Assembly (NCBI RefSeq): GCF_040371545.1
Contig: NZ_AP029048.1
Coordinates: 1,302,001 to 1,366,000 of the forward strand
Reading direction: 5' to 3'
From: Synechococcus sp. M16CYN
Lineage (GTDB): Bacteria; Cyanobacteriota; Cyanobacteriia; PCC-6307; Cyanobiaceae
Length of the DNA stretch: 64,000 nt
This document shows positions 1 through 9,980 of the stretch, piece by piece; positions within the stretch are counted from its first letter, which is position 1; the number at the start of each line of letters is the position of its first letter. The position numbers were made by a program, and so were the translations under genes. The notes beneath the pieces are model-generated. The model worked only from the letters and a program-made list of their open reading frames with translations, searched no databases and had not been told where the DNA came from.

Positions 1-1
1 C

Positions 2-1759
2 GATAGTTATCAGCTTTTACTTGAACTGAGCAGTGACCCTCGTTTCGAGAAAGGAATCATTGAAATTGAAATTGATCTGAATGATGTTCGCCCTGCTGGT
101 GAAGCGCTGAAGGGCTTTGGTGGTATGGCTAACCCTGTCAAATTGAAGGATCTTTATGGCCGCGTTACCAGACTCCTTAACGGGGCAATTGGACGTCGAC
201 TCACTTCAGTAGAATGTTGTCTGCTGATTGATGAGGCTGCCGTTACAATCGTGGCTGGTAATATCCGTCGCAGCGCGGGCATGCGGCAGTTCGCTGATGA
301 CGATCACACAGCTGCATCAGCGAAGGATAACCTCTGGCAGCAGGATTCTAACGGCGATTGGCGAATCGATCCTGAGCGGGATGCACTTCGGATGGCTAAT
401 CACACTCGCGTGTATCACAGCCGTCCCAGCAAAGAGATGGTTCATGCTGCAGTCACAAAGCAGTTCATGTCTGGTGAAGGAGCCATTCAATTCGCGCCCG
501 AGGCGATCGCGCGTTCCAACGCCGATTTACTTCGGACCCCTGAGTTGCATCGCGAATTTGTCGAGGTGTATTGCGATCAGGGACGTGAAGAAGCTGGTCT
601 TTGGCTTAGGTCTAACTATGGTAGCATCAGCGACGCCGAGCTGGAACATCGCCTCAGTCGTTATGGTTTGAATCCTTGCGGCGAGATTATCGGAGCTGAT
701 TTTCACTGCAACCTAGCGGAAGTCCACCTCAACCGGATTGATCCTGATGATAACCAAGGACAAGCTGATGCTTTCCGGGCCGGAGCTCTTTCTGTTGCTT
801 GCCTGTTGAATCATCGCTTTGAAGTAAAGCGGTATCGCCAAAGCCGTGAATGGGATCCCATTGTTGGTGTGAGCTTCACCGGTTTATTCGATTTCTTTGT
901 TCATGCGTTTGGTACCGAATGGCTCACTTGGTGGGAAGCTGGTCGTCCTGACAATAAACAGGGATTTACTTTTAAAACTAAAGAGGCCAGATACCTAAGC
1001 TATTGGAAGCAAATCGTTAATGAAACTGTTTGGGAATATTGCGATCGTGAGGGTTTGCGCCGCCCAAATCGCTGCACCACAGTTCAACCAGCTGGCACTA
1101 AAAGCCTCCTCACAGGAGCAGCTCCCGGTTGGCACCCCCCTCAATCACAGCGTTTTATACGTCGTATCACATTCAAAAAGAACGATCCTGTCGCTATGGC
1201 TTGCGTTGATTACGGTTACACCGTGGTTCCATCCCAATCCGACAAAGATGAAGCAGGGCGCCTATTGAACGATCCATTTGATTCACGTTGTACCGAATGG
1301 CTAGTTGAAATCCCTACTGAAGTGAGCTGGGCAAATCTTCCCGGCGCCGACGCCATTAATATCAATAGTTTTTCAGCATTAGCGCAATTTAGCTTCTACA
1401 TGCAAGTTCAGAAACATTACACTGCCCATAACACTTCAGCTACGATCGAACTTCGCTCGGACGAAATCGAGCCAGTTACCGAAGCATTATACAGATCGAT
1501 AAATGAAGGTGAGGGGTATGTCTCTGTTGCACTCCTTGCGCGCTTTGATACTAGCAACGCTACTTTCCCCCGCCTTCCTTTCGAACCAATTGATGCAACA
1601 ACTTACAAGCGGCTGCAATCCGACGTGATCCAACGACGGGTTAGCAACGACTTCTTTGAAGCGTTACAGCGTTACGATCAGGGCGACCTCATGGGGGCCG
1701 GTCCAGCTAGTTGCGATTCGGATAAGTGTCTATTTCCAATCTCGAAACCCGGTCGTTAG
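2..1759 (+). CDS. nrdJ: Ribonucleotide reductase, B12-dependent class II (5' end outside window)
   Basis: The reading frame is open from base 2, so the gene starts before the window; about 585 C-terminal codons are present. Class II reductases make deoxyribonucleotides from ribonucleoside triphosphates with adenosylcobalamin, in the cytoplasm. The sequence shows the active-site motif NPCGE (codons near 670-690), a QPAGTKS stretch typical of the reductase barrel, and a C-terminal cysteine pair (CDSDKC) of the kind that shuttles electrons to the active site, eight residues from CLFP at the end. This matches the monomeric, Lactobacillus-type NrdJ used by marine picocyanobacteria. An internal ATG at 125 is not the true start because the homologous sequence continues upstream of it. 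No nrdA/nrdB genes lie nearby. The family call is firm. Confidence 0.93.
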   Translation, partial: DSYQLLLELSSDPRFEKGIIEIEIDLNDVRPAGEALKGFGGMANPVKLKDLYGRVTRLLNGAIGRRLTSVECCLLIDEAAVTIVAGNIRRSAGMRQFADDDHTAASAKDNLWQQDSNGDWRIDPERDALRMANHTRVYHSRPSKEMVHAAVTKQFMSGEGAIQFAPEAIARSNADLLRTPELHREFVEVYCDQGREEAGLWLRSNYGSISDAELEHRLSRYGLNPCGEIIGADFHCNLAEVHLNRIDPDDNQGQADAFRAGALSVACLLNHRFEVKRYRQSREWDPIVGVSFTGLFDFFVHAFGTEWLTWWEAGRPDNKQGFTFKTKEARYLSYWKQIVNETVWEYCDREGLRRPNRCTTVQPAGTKSLLTGAAPGWHPPQSQRFIRRITFKKNDPVAMACVDYGYTVVPSQSDKDEAGRLLNDPFDSRCTEWLVEIPTEVSWANLPGADAININSFSALAQFSFYMQVQKHYTAHNTSATIELRSDEIEPVTEALYRSINEGEGYVSVALLARFDTSNATFPRLPFEPIDATTYKRLQSDVIQRRVSNDFFEALQRYDQGDLMGAGPASCDSDKCLFPISKPGR

Positions 1760-1805
1760 GTGAGCCTAAGTTTTATGATTAAAGCCATCAAAAATTCAAG
1801 AAAGC

Positions 1806-1833
1806 ATTAATCCTAATTATATAATTAGGATTA
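1806..1833. repeat. Perfect 28-bp AT-rich palindrome
   Basis: Two 14-base arms, with half-site TTAATCCTAATTA, form an uninterrupted palindrome 46 bases after the nrdJ stop codon. It could fold as a hairpin at the mRNA 3' end. There is no T tract after it, so it is not a canonical intrinsic terminator. A protein binding site or a processing hairpin is equally possible. Confidence 0.6.
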
Positions 1834-2891
1834 ACAAGGAGATAAACCTGTTTTTAAGAACTTAAGATAAGTCAAAAATAGTTTGTTCTGGAATACTATT
1901 TTATTTCAAAGCAATACATATCTAGACTATATATCATTCTTGTTTCTAAAAAGGTAGATTAATGACCGAACTAACAAAATATTTTTATGTATAAGTCTTA
2001 ATCAAAAATTGTTAAAACTTAGCAGAGAAGCTTAAATGTTTATAATAACTTGATATAGTTTAGATACTAATCAAAGAAAGAGAAATTATTTTTAGTGAAA
2101 ATAAGTTACAGCACAAAGGTATCAAACTTTTTAAGTAATTAATAAATTGCTATATGCTTTATGAATGTCCTTAACAAGGAAACGTTTGTTTATTTTTGAA
2201 ACATTATTTCTATAATCTAGGAGATAAGATCACGATAATTATTAAAACTAATCAAAACTAGCATGAGGAATGAAAGCAAAAAAATAATTACTAGTAAAAT
2301 TCTTTGATTTTTAAATACGGACTTAATACATTACTCTAGATATTTTAAATATAGTAGACAGCTTAGATGTTAATAATATATGCTATTAGCATCGTGAATG
2401 CAAGAGAAATCCTAATGTCTATCGACAAAAACTAATAGGTTCTAGATAAACTTGACAAATCTATTTACGTTCACTAATATAATTAGCATAAGGCTTTATA
2501 CTTTCTGATTAGGTAATCATCTTGTAACAGCTAATTTAGGCTTAAAAGCCACAGCCAAAAATCGAATAGTACAAGAAGTAAATCTTGTATATAAGGCAGG
2601 TATGATTGATGTATTATATCTCTTGTTTTAAAGAGTTTTGGTTTCTGCAAATCTAAATAACGTTAATGCTCTATCTTCACTTGGTAGTCTTTTGCTCTAA
2701 CCTCGAAGTGCGTAGAGAGACGGGGCAAGAATGCTTAAGAAAATAAAAGCTAAGAAATGGGTATTGTATTTTTTTAGATTAATTCAGCTTAGTAGCGACT
2801 TGAAAAGCGCTTCTAAATTTGGAAATGCTTGCAATAGAATTGCTTGAACAAACTACCTTGTAGCTTTCCTTTGCTTTAGTTACTAAGACCC

Positions 2892-2919
2892 TTGACAGAT
2901 GCAAAGTCTGTGCCACAAT
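2892..2919 (+). promoter_or_regulatory. Probable sigma70-type promoter of tRNA-Ser
   Basis: A perfect -35 box TTGACA (2892-2897) is followed after 16 bases by CACAAT (2914-2919), which matches four of six positions of the consensus -10. It lies about 57 bases upstream of the tRNA on the same strand. Position and match support it; there is no experimental evidence. Confidence 0.45.
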
Positions 2920-2976
2920 GGACGACTAGGTACACTAGGGAATACCTATTGATCAAGTAGGTAGATGCCCTGGCCT

Positions 2977-3063
2977 GGAGAGGTGGTCGAGTGGTTTATG
3001 GCTCTGGTCTTGAAAATCAGCGTGTCTGCAAGGGCACCGTCGGTTCGAATCCGACCCTCTCCG
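2977..3063 (+). tRNA. trnS-UGA: tRNA-Ser (anticodon UGA)
   Basis: The acceptor stem GGAGAGG (2977-2983) pairs perfectly with CCTCTCC (3056-3062), with discriminator G at 3063. The anticodon arm CTGGT/ATCAG encloses the loop CTTGAAA with anticodon TGA at 3011-3013, which reads UCA and related serine codons. A long variable arm typical of serine tRNA follows, then a T arm with GGTTCGAATCC. The 3' CCA is not encoded. It is an isolated intact RNA gene in an otherwise empty desert, as expected for an indispensable decoder. Confidence 0.96.
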
Positions 3064-3064
3064 C

Positions 3065-3104
3065 TCTAATAATATGGTATTAAGTCTAATAATATAGTAT
3101 TAAG
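3065..3104 (+). repeat. 20-bp tandem duplication after tRNA-Ser
   Basis: Two adjacent 20-base copies (3065-3084 and 3085-3104) differ by one base (TATGG versus TATAG). The repeat starts two bases after the tRNA ends. It is probably a slippage duplication in AT-rich DNA; I see no function. Confidence 0.7.
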
Positions 3105-5132
3105 ACCTAGAAATTTCTGAGTTTTTATCGTGTCGTTGCTGGATCAGACGACAATTGGTCAATATGGCTGAGCTCACTTGAAAATATTCAATGTATCTGA
3201 CAGCAGAATAAGCTTTCTTTGGGAAAATAGCAAAAATTGATCGTAATAATGTCAAACTTCAGTTAAGATAATAAAGATAACTCACTTAGTATATAAAGAC
3301 TTGCTAAGTGAGAAGACTATCTAAGAACTCGGAGCGTTAAAATAATCACAGATTATGAAATAATTATAATACTCGCATATCAAACGTATTAACAAAATAA
3401 ATATTTGAGATGCTCATAAAACGTATTTTCTAGTATGCAGAAGCAATATTTTTTAGTTTGTGTCGGGATTTAGATAAATATTTTATTGATTAAGTAACTC
3501 AATAACTTAAATTCTTTGCAGTTTTTAATCAGTAAATAGTTCGAATCGCTCGTATAGTATATGCACCCTAATAAGTCAAGATAGTGTATCAACGAGGAAA
3601 AAGTTTAAGTATTGACATATTAAAGTTAAATTTTTATCTTATTATTCAAAAGTTTTTAACTTAGACGAGGTTAAATTAATTTAAGAGACCTGAGTATTTA
3701 AAACCAAAAAATTTAATACTTAATCTTTATTACTCAAAATATCTTAATTAAAATTTAATAAAATTAGTCGTCAAATCTGTACAGTTCTCAACGATCTTAC
3801 TAAGATGCAGTTATTATTGGCTTATTTAAGCCTAGCTAAAAATTTTACTGAAATAGCCTTCAAAATAGTTATATTTAATTGATCAAAAAATGTAGGGTTG
3901 AACCTGCTAAATATCTGATAAATCTTTGCTTAAATCAAGAATTTTTACTCATTATTTTTTTATAGTTTTGAAAAAATTATCAAGCAATATAATTTCGTAG
4001 AGAGCATATACAATCAATACTTTTATCTCTAAAATCAAGAAACTGTACAGTTTATATAAGATTTTATTTGTCTATACAATGCAAATTACCATGACCTTCG
4101 GAGCTAGCTTTTACATGTTTTACAAGTAAATATTCTTTTGGCCCAAAAAAATCATCACTAATAATTAATATTAAAAAACTAAGTATTATTGCATCTTGCT
4201 TTAACTAATTGCTAACGTTTCAAGCTTCTGAAGGTATTGTAAAACCCGAAGAACCTCTAAAAATTACTTGATTCCTACTGCACACACAAAGCAAGAAATA
4301 GTTCGGGGTAATAGCCTATTTACAAGGATGTAAGATTGTTAACATTACAAAAATTCTTGTTCAAGCTATACACAGCTAGTTTGCTAAAATCTAAGGTGAT
4401 TAAGGGACAGTGTAACATCAGTGTGGTTAACTCAGATATAAAGCTAACTCTGCCTTAAGTATCTTGTAAATAGTATCCCCGTTAATCACGACTATCGATT
4501 AAGTTATTCTACTTATTTCTGATGAGTCAAGCGGCTTTCTTGCCCCCGTATTGAACACTATTTTTATGGTAGATCTGAGAGATAGGTTAATGATAATGAC
4601 AACTAAAATAACTATGGTGCTAAGATAATTTCCCTTAGAGTTTTCATAGCAAAAAATCAGTTAAATTATCAATCACTCTTGAGCAAACACAGAGTCGCTA
4701 ACAGCAGTTAAAAACTGCAGTATTTATTTTATGCTTAATAAGTGTCTACACAAATTTTGGTTTAGCATATATTATTTTAGTAGTTTATGTAAGTAAAATA
4801 TGATAATTATCAATTTCGTACACACAAATTTAGATAGTAGTTACCACTAATATATAGTAATTTAGATTTTATCGTTGCAGCTCTAATAGTTTAAGATGAT
4901 TAATGTCCAGACATAAATTACTTCGAGCTTACAAGACTATAAAACCAAGAGAAATAATTTTTATGCAGTCAAAAGGAACCTGATCAAAACTGCGGGGCTA
5001 AATTTAAAGATCATCTATATGACGAATTCAAATACATTTAGGTTAAATTTTTATAATTGATAGTTAAGAATCTTTTCCTATATGGGGCCAAATCACATTA
5101 ACCAGGAAAACTCTTTTCACTTGTAGCACAAA
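3105..5132. other. AT-rich gene desert, part 2
   Basis: About 2 kb without a supportable gene. Stops are dense in all six frames and the base composition is far more AT-rich than in any gene of the window. I saw no second tRNA, no CRISPR-like repeat and no insertion sequence end. It is most simply read as decayed sequence. Confidence 0.6.
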
Positions 5133-5342
5133 TTAGATTAAACCAAGTGCTCGAAGAACATCAAGTCTAATCCCACCTAGTTTTGACCAAGCCCTTAAAG
5201 CATCGCTTTGTGAGAGATATGGTTTCCAATCATTTTCAACGATACGCCGCTGCATATGCCGAGCAATTCGTACAGCGACGGCATGATCACTAGGCACTGT
5301 GAGACGAATCGGTTTGCCGTTGAGTAAAAAAATTTTAACCAT
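5133..5342 (-). CDS. Small hypothetical protein, 69 residues
   Basis: An ATG-started frame of 69 codons stands alone in AT-rich DNA, yet its own base composition is clearly richer in G/C than both flanks. That is the best evidence that it is under selection. The product is basic, begins MVKIFLLNGK and contains an Arg/His-rich helix (IARHMQRRIVEND). The second half could be a short helical domain. There is no signal peptide or membrane segment. I do not recognise the family. It has no neighbours within 2 kb on either side, so context gives no function. It could be a conserved picocyanobacterial small protein or the intact fragment of a larger lost gene. Confidence 0.5.
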   Translation of the reverse strand: MVKIFLLNGKPIRLTVPSDHAVAVRIARHMQRRIVENDWKPYLSQSDALRAWSKLGGIRLDVLRALGLI

Positions 5343-7438
5343 ATGATTTTAACTTATACCTTAGTTTTTGTGTCATGGAGATGGCTGTTGATATTTTATT
5401 TTCTCAGCTTAGCCTCTATTGAAAAAATTGTTTGAAAATAAAATGATAATTTTTTAAAAAGATTTATGTAACCAAAAGCCAAGCACATATATTAATTAAA
5501 TAAATATTAAATTTTTAAGCGTTAGAAAATTATTCACCAGATAGATATGATTTAAAAAGATATAATCTAGGGATTTAATAGTTTTAATTGAAAAATTAAG
5601 TCATGCAAAGATTGCATAATTTTATAATAAAAATTGTTGAGTGAGTCAAGCAACTTAAAATCTTTGACATACCTTATCTTAATAGATAGAATAAATAGAA
5701 TAAAATATTCCATAAACAGATATAATAAAGCAATTAACTAATATTTTGTTATTAAATTACCTACTATTCATAATAGTATTTAGTATACAATGGTTAATAA
5801 GTAACTTAATATTAATTGATTAACTTTGGTTTAATAGATTAGTTAGTAGTAATTTTTAATTTATTTTGTGTGCTTATATTATCTAAGCTCAAAAATCACT
5901 AATAGCGAATTATAACTAAAATATTTTGCTTGATTATCTTTGAAGAATTGATTTAAATTTGACATCTGAATAAAATAATACTGCAGTTTTTACTGCTATA
6001 AAATTATTACTCAGAAGGGTTACCATTTAATATTAGAGAAACATTTATAAAAAATTTAAAAGATTGCCACTAATTTTTGTAAGTACTTTAATAACTAGCC
6101 TTGAATCAAAGATTCAATGAATTTGTTGTGGCTAAATTAACTATCTATAAAATTAACTTTTATATTTTACTGTATAATTAGTCTAGTTTAAAAATAAAAA
6201 GTTTATGAATTTAGTCCTCTAGTATCTTAGATTGTTAGTCAGATAGTTACGAGCAATAAACTTATTCTTTAAATTATGATTATTATACAGCCTATATTAA
6301 TACTTTACTGCCGACAAATTATAATTCTTATTATTGAACTAATAAATAAAATCCTACAAATAGTAATGATACATGCTGTAACTAACTTAATAAAATATTC
6401 TTAATTATTAAAAATGATACTAGGTATGTACATGATAGTTATGTATCGAAATAAAAATCATGCATTATTAATTAAATACAATACTTAATTAAATTTAATT
6501 GTTATTATTTATCTTAGATTTAGCTAAACTAATAATCAGCAATAATCTTTATTTTCTTATCAAAGGCAAAGTATTTACGCACGCTTATTATTTAAGACAA
6601 TTATTTGAATCATTTGATATATTAAAAGTATGTAATATTTGAAAGAAATAGTCTTATGAAAAAATATTAATATGTAATTTAAACTAACAAACTTATAAAA
6701 ATTGAGATAATTTATGCTATAATAATCAATCAGACTAAAACTGAGTCAGATGTCTAAGTATGCACAAAAATGTTTAGATTTCTGGTCAAATGCAATTTTA
6801 TAGAATTTATTATACTATATAAACTATCAAACTAAAATGTTACTTTTTGTATAGTTAAATTCTTTTAATTTAATGCTTAATCTAGAAGACAAATTCTTAA
6901 ATGATATAAATAATGTAAAAAATTTAAATAGTAATTGACTTATTAATGACTAGACTTTTAATAGCAATATAAAGTTCAGGATTATATTATTTTAATCCTA
7001 TAAATATTTTACTAGTAGATTTTATTATATAAATAGCAGATTAAACAAATTATTAGTATATGTGCTTATTTATATAATAAAAATTAGCAAGAAATAGTTT
7101 ATTATTGAAACTATCTAAATAAAAGTGTTGTCTAGTAGTGGGCAAGAAAAGTCTTTAAGAACATTAAAAATCTTATTATTAAAAGCCTGAAACTAGTCAT
7201 TTCATAGTTAATAAAGTATTCTAATATAAGTCCACTTATTAATCAGTTATACCAAAACTAAAAAGTTAATCATACTAACATTAACTTATGAATAGGCTGA
7301 ACTGTTAGATTAGTTTTCCGTACATAATTTTCGAAATTAACTATAATAATCTCATTATTTACTGCCTAAAAAGCATGATTCATAGCAAAATAAATTTAGA
7401 GCAGTGCTCTAAATAATTCAAAGTAGGTGAAAGAAAAA
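5343..7438. other. AT-rich gene desert, part 3
   Basis: About 2.1 kb with no gene, the most AT-rich part of the window; 13 of 60 bases are G or C in the line beginning at 6421. Stops occur every few codons in all frames. I find no RNA gene, long repeat or recognisable relic. Confidence 0.6.
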
Positions 7439-8134
7439 TCAGATTTCTAATGAACAATTTAAAGCCAACTCAAAAGGCACAGCTGTATTGGGAAGTGTTA
7501 ATAGATTGCTGCTAAGCATTGCTAAATCGTCTGGCTGTGTCATCGCATCTCGAGAGATATGGCTCTGTCCATTAGCCATATCGGTATTTACCCAACTTGG
7601 ACATAGTGCAGTAACACGAATGCCTCTTTCCCAACCTTCATTACGCATACTTTGGCAAAGCGCCATTAAAGCGAATTTACTGACAGAATATCCAGTCATG
7701 CGTCCCTTAACACGCTTTCCACTCATGGAAACAAAAACTTGAATACGACCCTGGCCAGAAGAGCATAAAGGCTTCCAAGCAGCTCTGGTGAGCCACCAAG
7801 GACCCATTAAATTTACATTCCACAAAGTATTTAAATCAAGTTCCTCACCATCGGCAAAAAGAAGAGGCGTGGATCGAAGAATACCGGCGCAGTGAATTAA
7901 ACCATCAATCCCACCCCACTGCTTAACTGTAGCATTAACCCAGGCTAGTGCACTTGTTGGATCCAAGGCATCATAGCGATGGTAAAGCACCTGACTACAA
8001 TCGAAGGAGCTCTCTTTCGACTGATATAAATCGCGAACGCCAAGGCTTAGTTGATATCCATCGGCAAGCAGTTGTTTGGCAATGGATTGACCAATTCCGC
8101 GGTTAGAACCACTGATTAGAATTGTTTTGGGCAT
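7439..8134 (-). CDS. Short-chain dehydrogenase/reductase (SDR) family protein
   Basis: A complete classical SDR of 231 residues. The N-terminal Rossmann segment has a glycine-rich GSNRGIG cofactor motif. This is followed by HCAGILRS (the NAG-like region), a serine-containing strand (VSMSGKR) and the catalytic YSVSK pair. SDRs of this type reduce or oxidise hydroxyl and keto groups with NAD(P)H in the cytoplasm; the substrate cannot be told. The ATG at 8134 is preferred over an upstream TTG at 8161 because the family starts just before the ISGSNRG strand. The gene is flanked by deserts on both sides with no operon partner, so an intact frame here implies selection. Confidence 0.82.
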   Translation of the reverse strand: MPKTILISGSNRGIGQSIAKQLLADGYQLSLGVRDLYQSKESSFDCSQVLYHRYDALDPTSALAWVNATVKQWGGIDGLIHCAGILRSTPLLFADGEELDLNTLWNVNLMGPWWLTRAAWKPLCSSGQGRIQVFVSMSGKRVKGRMTGYSVSKFALMALCQSMRNEGWERGIRVTALCPSWVNTDMANGQSHISRDAMTQPDDLAMLSSNLLTLPNTAVPFELALNCSLEI

Positions 8135-9128
8135 TAGAGCGACTGTTTCATTAATCTGCAACGCTGCCTAGCTTCTAAAGTTTGATGTAAAAATTGTAAT
8201 TCTACTTAAAAATTTTTACTGTGTTGCCTAAACCAAAAATGTTAATGATTTATCAAAATAATTAACAGACACTAAAAACGTCATAAAGAGCATATTGCAA
8301 TTGTTATGTAACAATTATATAACGATGTCAAATAATTTCTTCTTTAAGATTTGGCAGCCACATGGTGGCATGGTCATGTTATTGATTCTAGACATGGTTT
8401 AAATCTTATGCTCATATTTATGATGAATTAGCTGTTTATTCTACTCTAGATAACAGATACTTAAATTCGCGATCGTTTATTTCTGATTTTTTTAGTAATG
8501 ATATGATAAGTAATTTTACTTTAAGTTTTAATTCAGGAAGTTAAATCCCTAATTTAATAAGTAGTTTTTATAAAAATAAATAAGCAGATTGCTGATGATT
8601 AAAGCTTTAATAGCTTACTTATTATAAATATTAATTTCTATTATGTTGATCATAACTCGTTATTATATTGAATGACCACAACAGTTTGCAAAAACTAGAA
8701 ACAATCACAATAAATATAGCAGCTATCTCAACACCGATAAAGCTTACAAAGTATGTTAATTTCTTCGCTTAGACCTTGTTTAGCTTCTTCGTTAAACAGA
8801 CATCTAAGCTAGCTAATTTAGTTGTCCAGAATAGATAAATAATCTTCTTATTTTCTTTTGTTTTCATTCTTTTATTATCAGTCTCGATTATTATCATTAA
8901 TTAAACTGTTGGAATAGCAGTCTACTAGTACTGTCTCATACAGAAGACATTTGATCTCGCCTCAGTGATAGCTAGCAAATAGCAATAAAACTCATTAGCT
9001 TTTGCTTTTGAGTGAAGATATCGTTAACATAATCCTTTGAAGCGCACATTTAGCGCGGTTGTTGTCGCTATTTATGCTTAAGGCAAAAGAAAAAAACTAA
9101 ATCCAACTGATCAACTAGGAGTTGAGCC
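8135..9128. other. Intergenic desert upstream of the DMT transporter
   Basis: About 1 kb, AT-rich, with no gene. One frame (about 8400-8544, plus strand) stays open for some 48 codons but resembles no family I know. The last bases carry an AGGAG ribosome binding site (9117-9121) for the gene starting at 9129. Confidence 0.55.
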
Positions 9129-9980
9129 GTGATTTCAGGACTTGTTGCTGCCCTTGGGGCAGCCATGGCGTGGACGGGAGCCAGTAGTATGTGGCGATCC
9201 TTATCGCTATTTGGCACAGCCGTTGAACTGAATGGTCTAAAAAACGGACTAGCAACTCTCCTCTTTCTGCCCCTACTGATTACTCTCCCATGGACTAATC
9301 AATTTGGATCTGTGTTGATGTTATTATTCAGCGGGTTGATTGGAATCGGTGTTGGCGATAGCTTTCATCTTGGAGGACTAAGGCGACTGGGGACACAACG
9401 TGTGCTGACCGTGGAAGCAAGTGAGCCCGTATTAGCCAATCTGGGTGGTTTTCTACTAATGGGGGATACACTTCAGCCCACATCTTGGTTGGGGGCCATT
9501 TTAGTAAGTTGCTCCGTAGTATTAGTTGCTAGTCAAAGCGATGTGTCGAAAAGTGGGCGTGGCAGAAGATTAGGACTTACGTTTTCGATATTGGCGGTAC
9601 TGTGCGGATTGATAGGAGCCTTTATGGCGCGGCAAGCACTAATAGTCAGTAATTTTACACCGTTTCAGTCGGCGGCAGTTCGCTTGCTGGGTGGATGGTT
9701 AGGTCTATTGCCAGTATTGCGTGGACGTCTATACCCTGAAGCATTACCACCTCGGATAATTCCCAAAATACTGTTAGCTACTGTAATCGGCACTAACATC
9801 GGCATTGTTCTTCAGCAGGTTGTTTTTCAAACATTACCTGTTGGTGAAGGCGTTACTTTAATGAGCACTGCTCCTGTGATGGCCTTGCTAATTAGTAGGA
9901 TGGAGGGAGAAATGGTTCAATGGCGCGGAGTCGCAGCAGCAGTCTTTGTTGTTTTTGGCGTAGCGTTGAGTAGTCTTTGA
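9129..9980 (+). CDS. EamA/DMT-superfamily transporter
   Basis: An inner-membrane permease of 283 residues with about ten hydrophobic segments arranged as two five-helix halves, the usual EamA layout. Examples of the segments are LVLLLFSGLIGIGVG-like and AVFVVFGVALSSL at the C-terminus. Members export or exchange amino acids, nucleotides or other small metabolites; the substrate is not predictable here. The start is GTG at 9129, preceded by AGGAG seven bases upstream. Its 3' end overlaps the convergent GTPase gene by 64 bases. Family is confident, function is not. Confidence 0.85.
   Translation: MISGLVAALGAAMAWTGASSMWRSLSLFGTAVELNGLKNGLATLLFLPLLITLPWTNQFGSVLMLLFSGLIGIGVGDSFHLGGLRRLGTQRVLTVEASEPVLANLGGFLLMGDTLQPTSWLGAILVSCSVVLVASQSDVSKSGRGRRLGLTFSILAVLCGLIGAFMARQALIVSNFTPFQSAAVRLLGGWLGLLPVLRGRLYPEALPPRIIPKILLATVIGTNIGIVLQQVVFQTLPVGEGVTLMSTAPVMALLISRMEGEMVQWRGVAAAVFVVFGVALSSL

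Larger units (their letters stand above)
1760..2976. other. AT-rich gene desert, part 1
   Basis: About 1.2 kb between nrdJ and tRNA-Ser in which I find no coding frame. It is strongly AT-rich with stops in all frames. It contains a perfect palindrome just after nrdJ and a short, relatively GC-richer patch around 2690-2730 that does not translate to anything I recognise. The tRNA promoter lies at its right end. It is most likely eroded DNA. Confidence 0.6.

Noticed and set aside
503-510. HIP1 octamer GCGATCGC
   Set aside because: Only three copies were noticed (503, 20441, 43423), not the dense enrichment seen in beta-cyanobacteria.
2977-3104. tRNA-Ser with adjacent repeat as a phage or island attachment site
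   Set aside because: The repeat does not copy tRNA sequence, and no integrase or phage gene is present.
3105-7438. CRISPR array or regularly spaced repeats in the deserts
   Set aside because: No recurrent direct repeat with regular spacers and no cas gene in the window.
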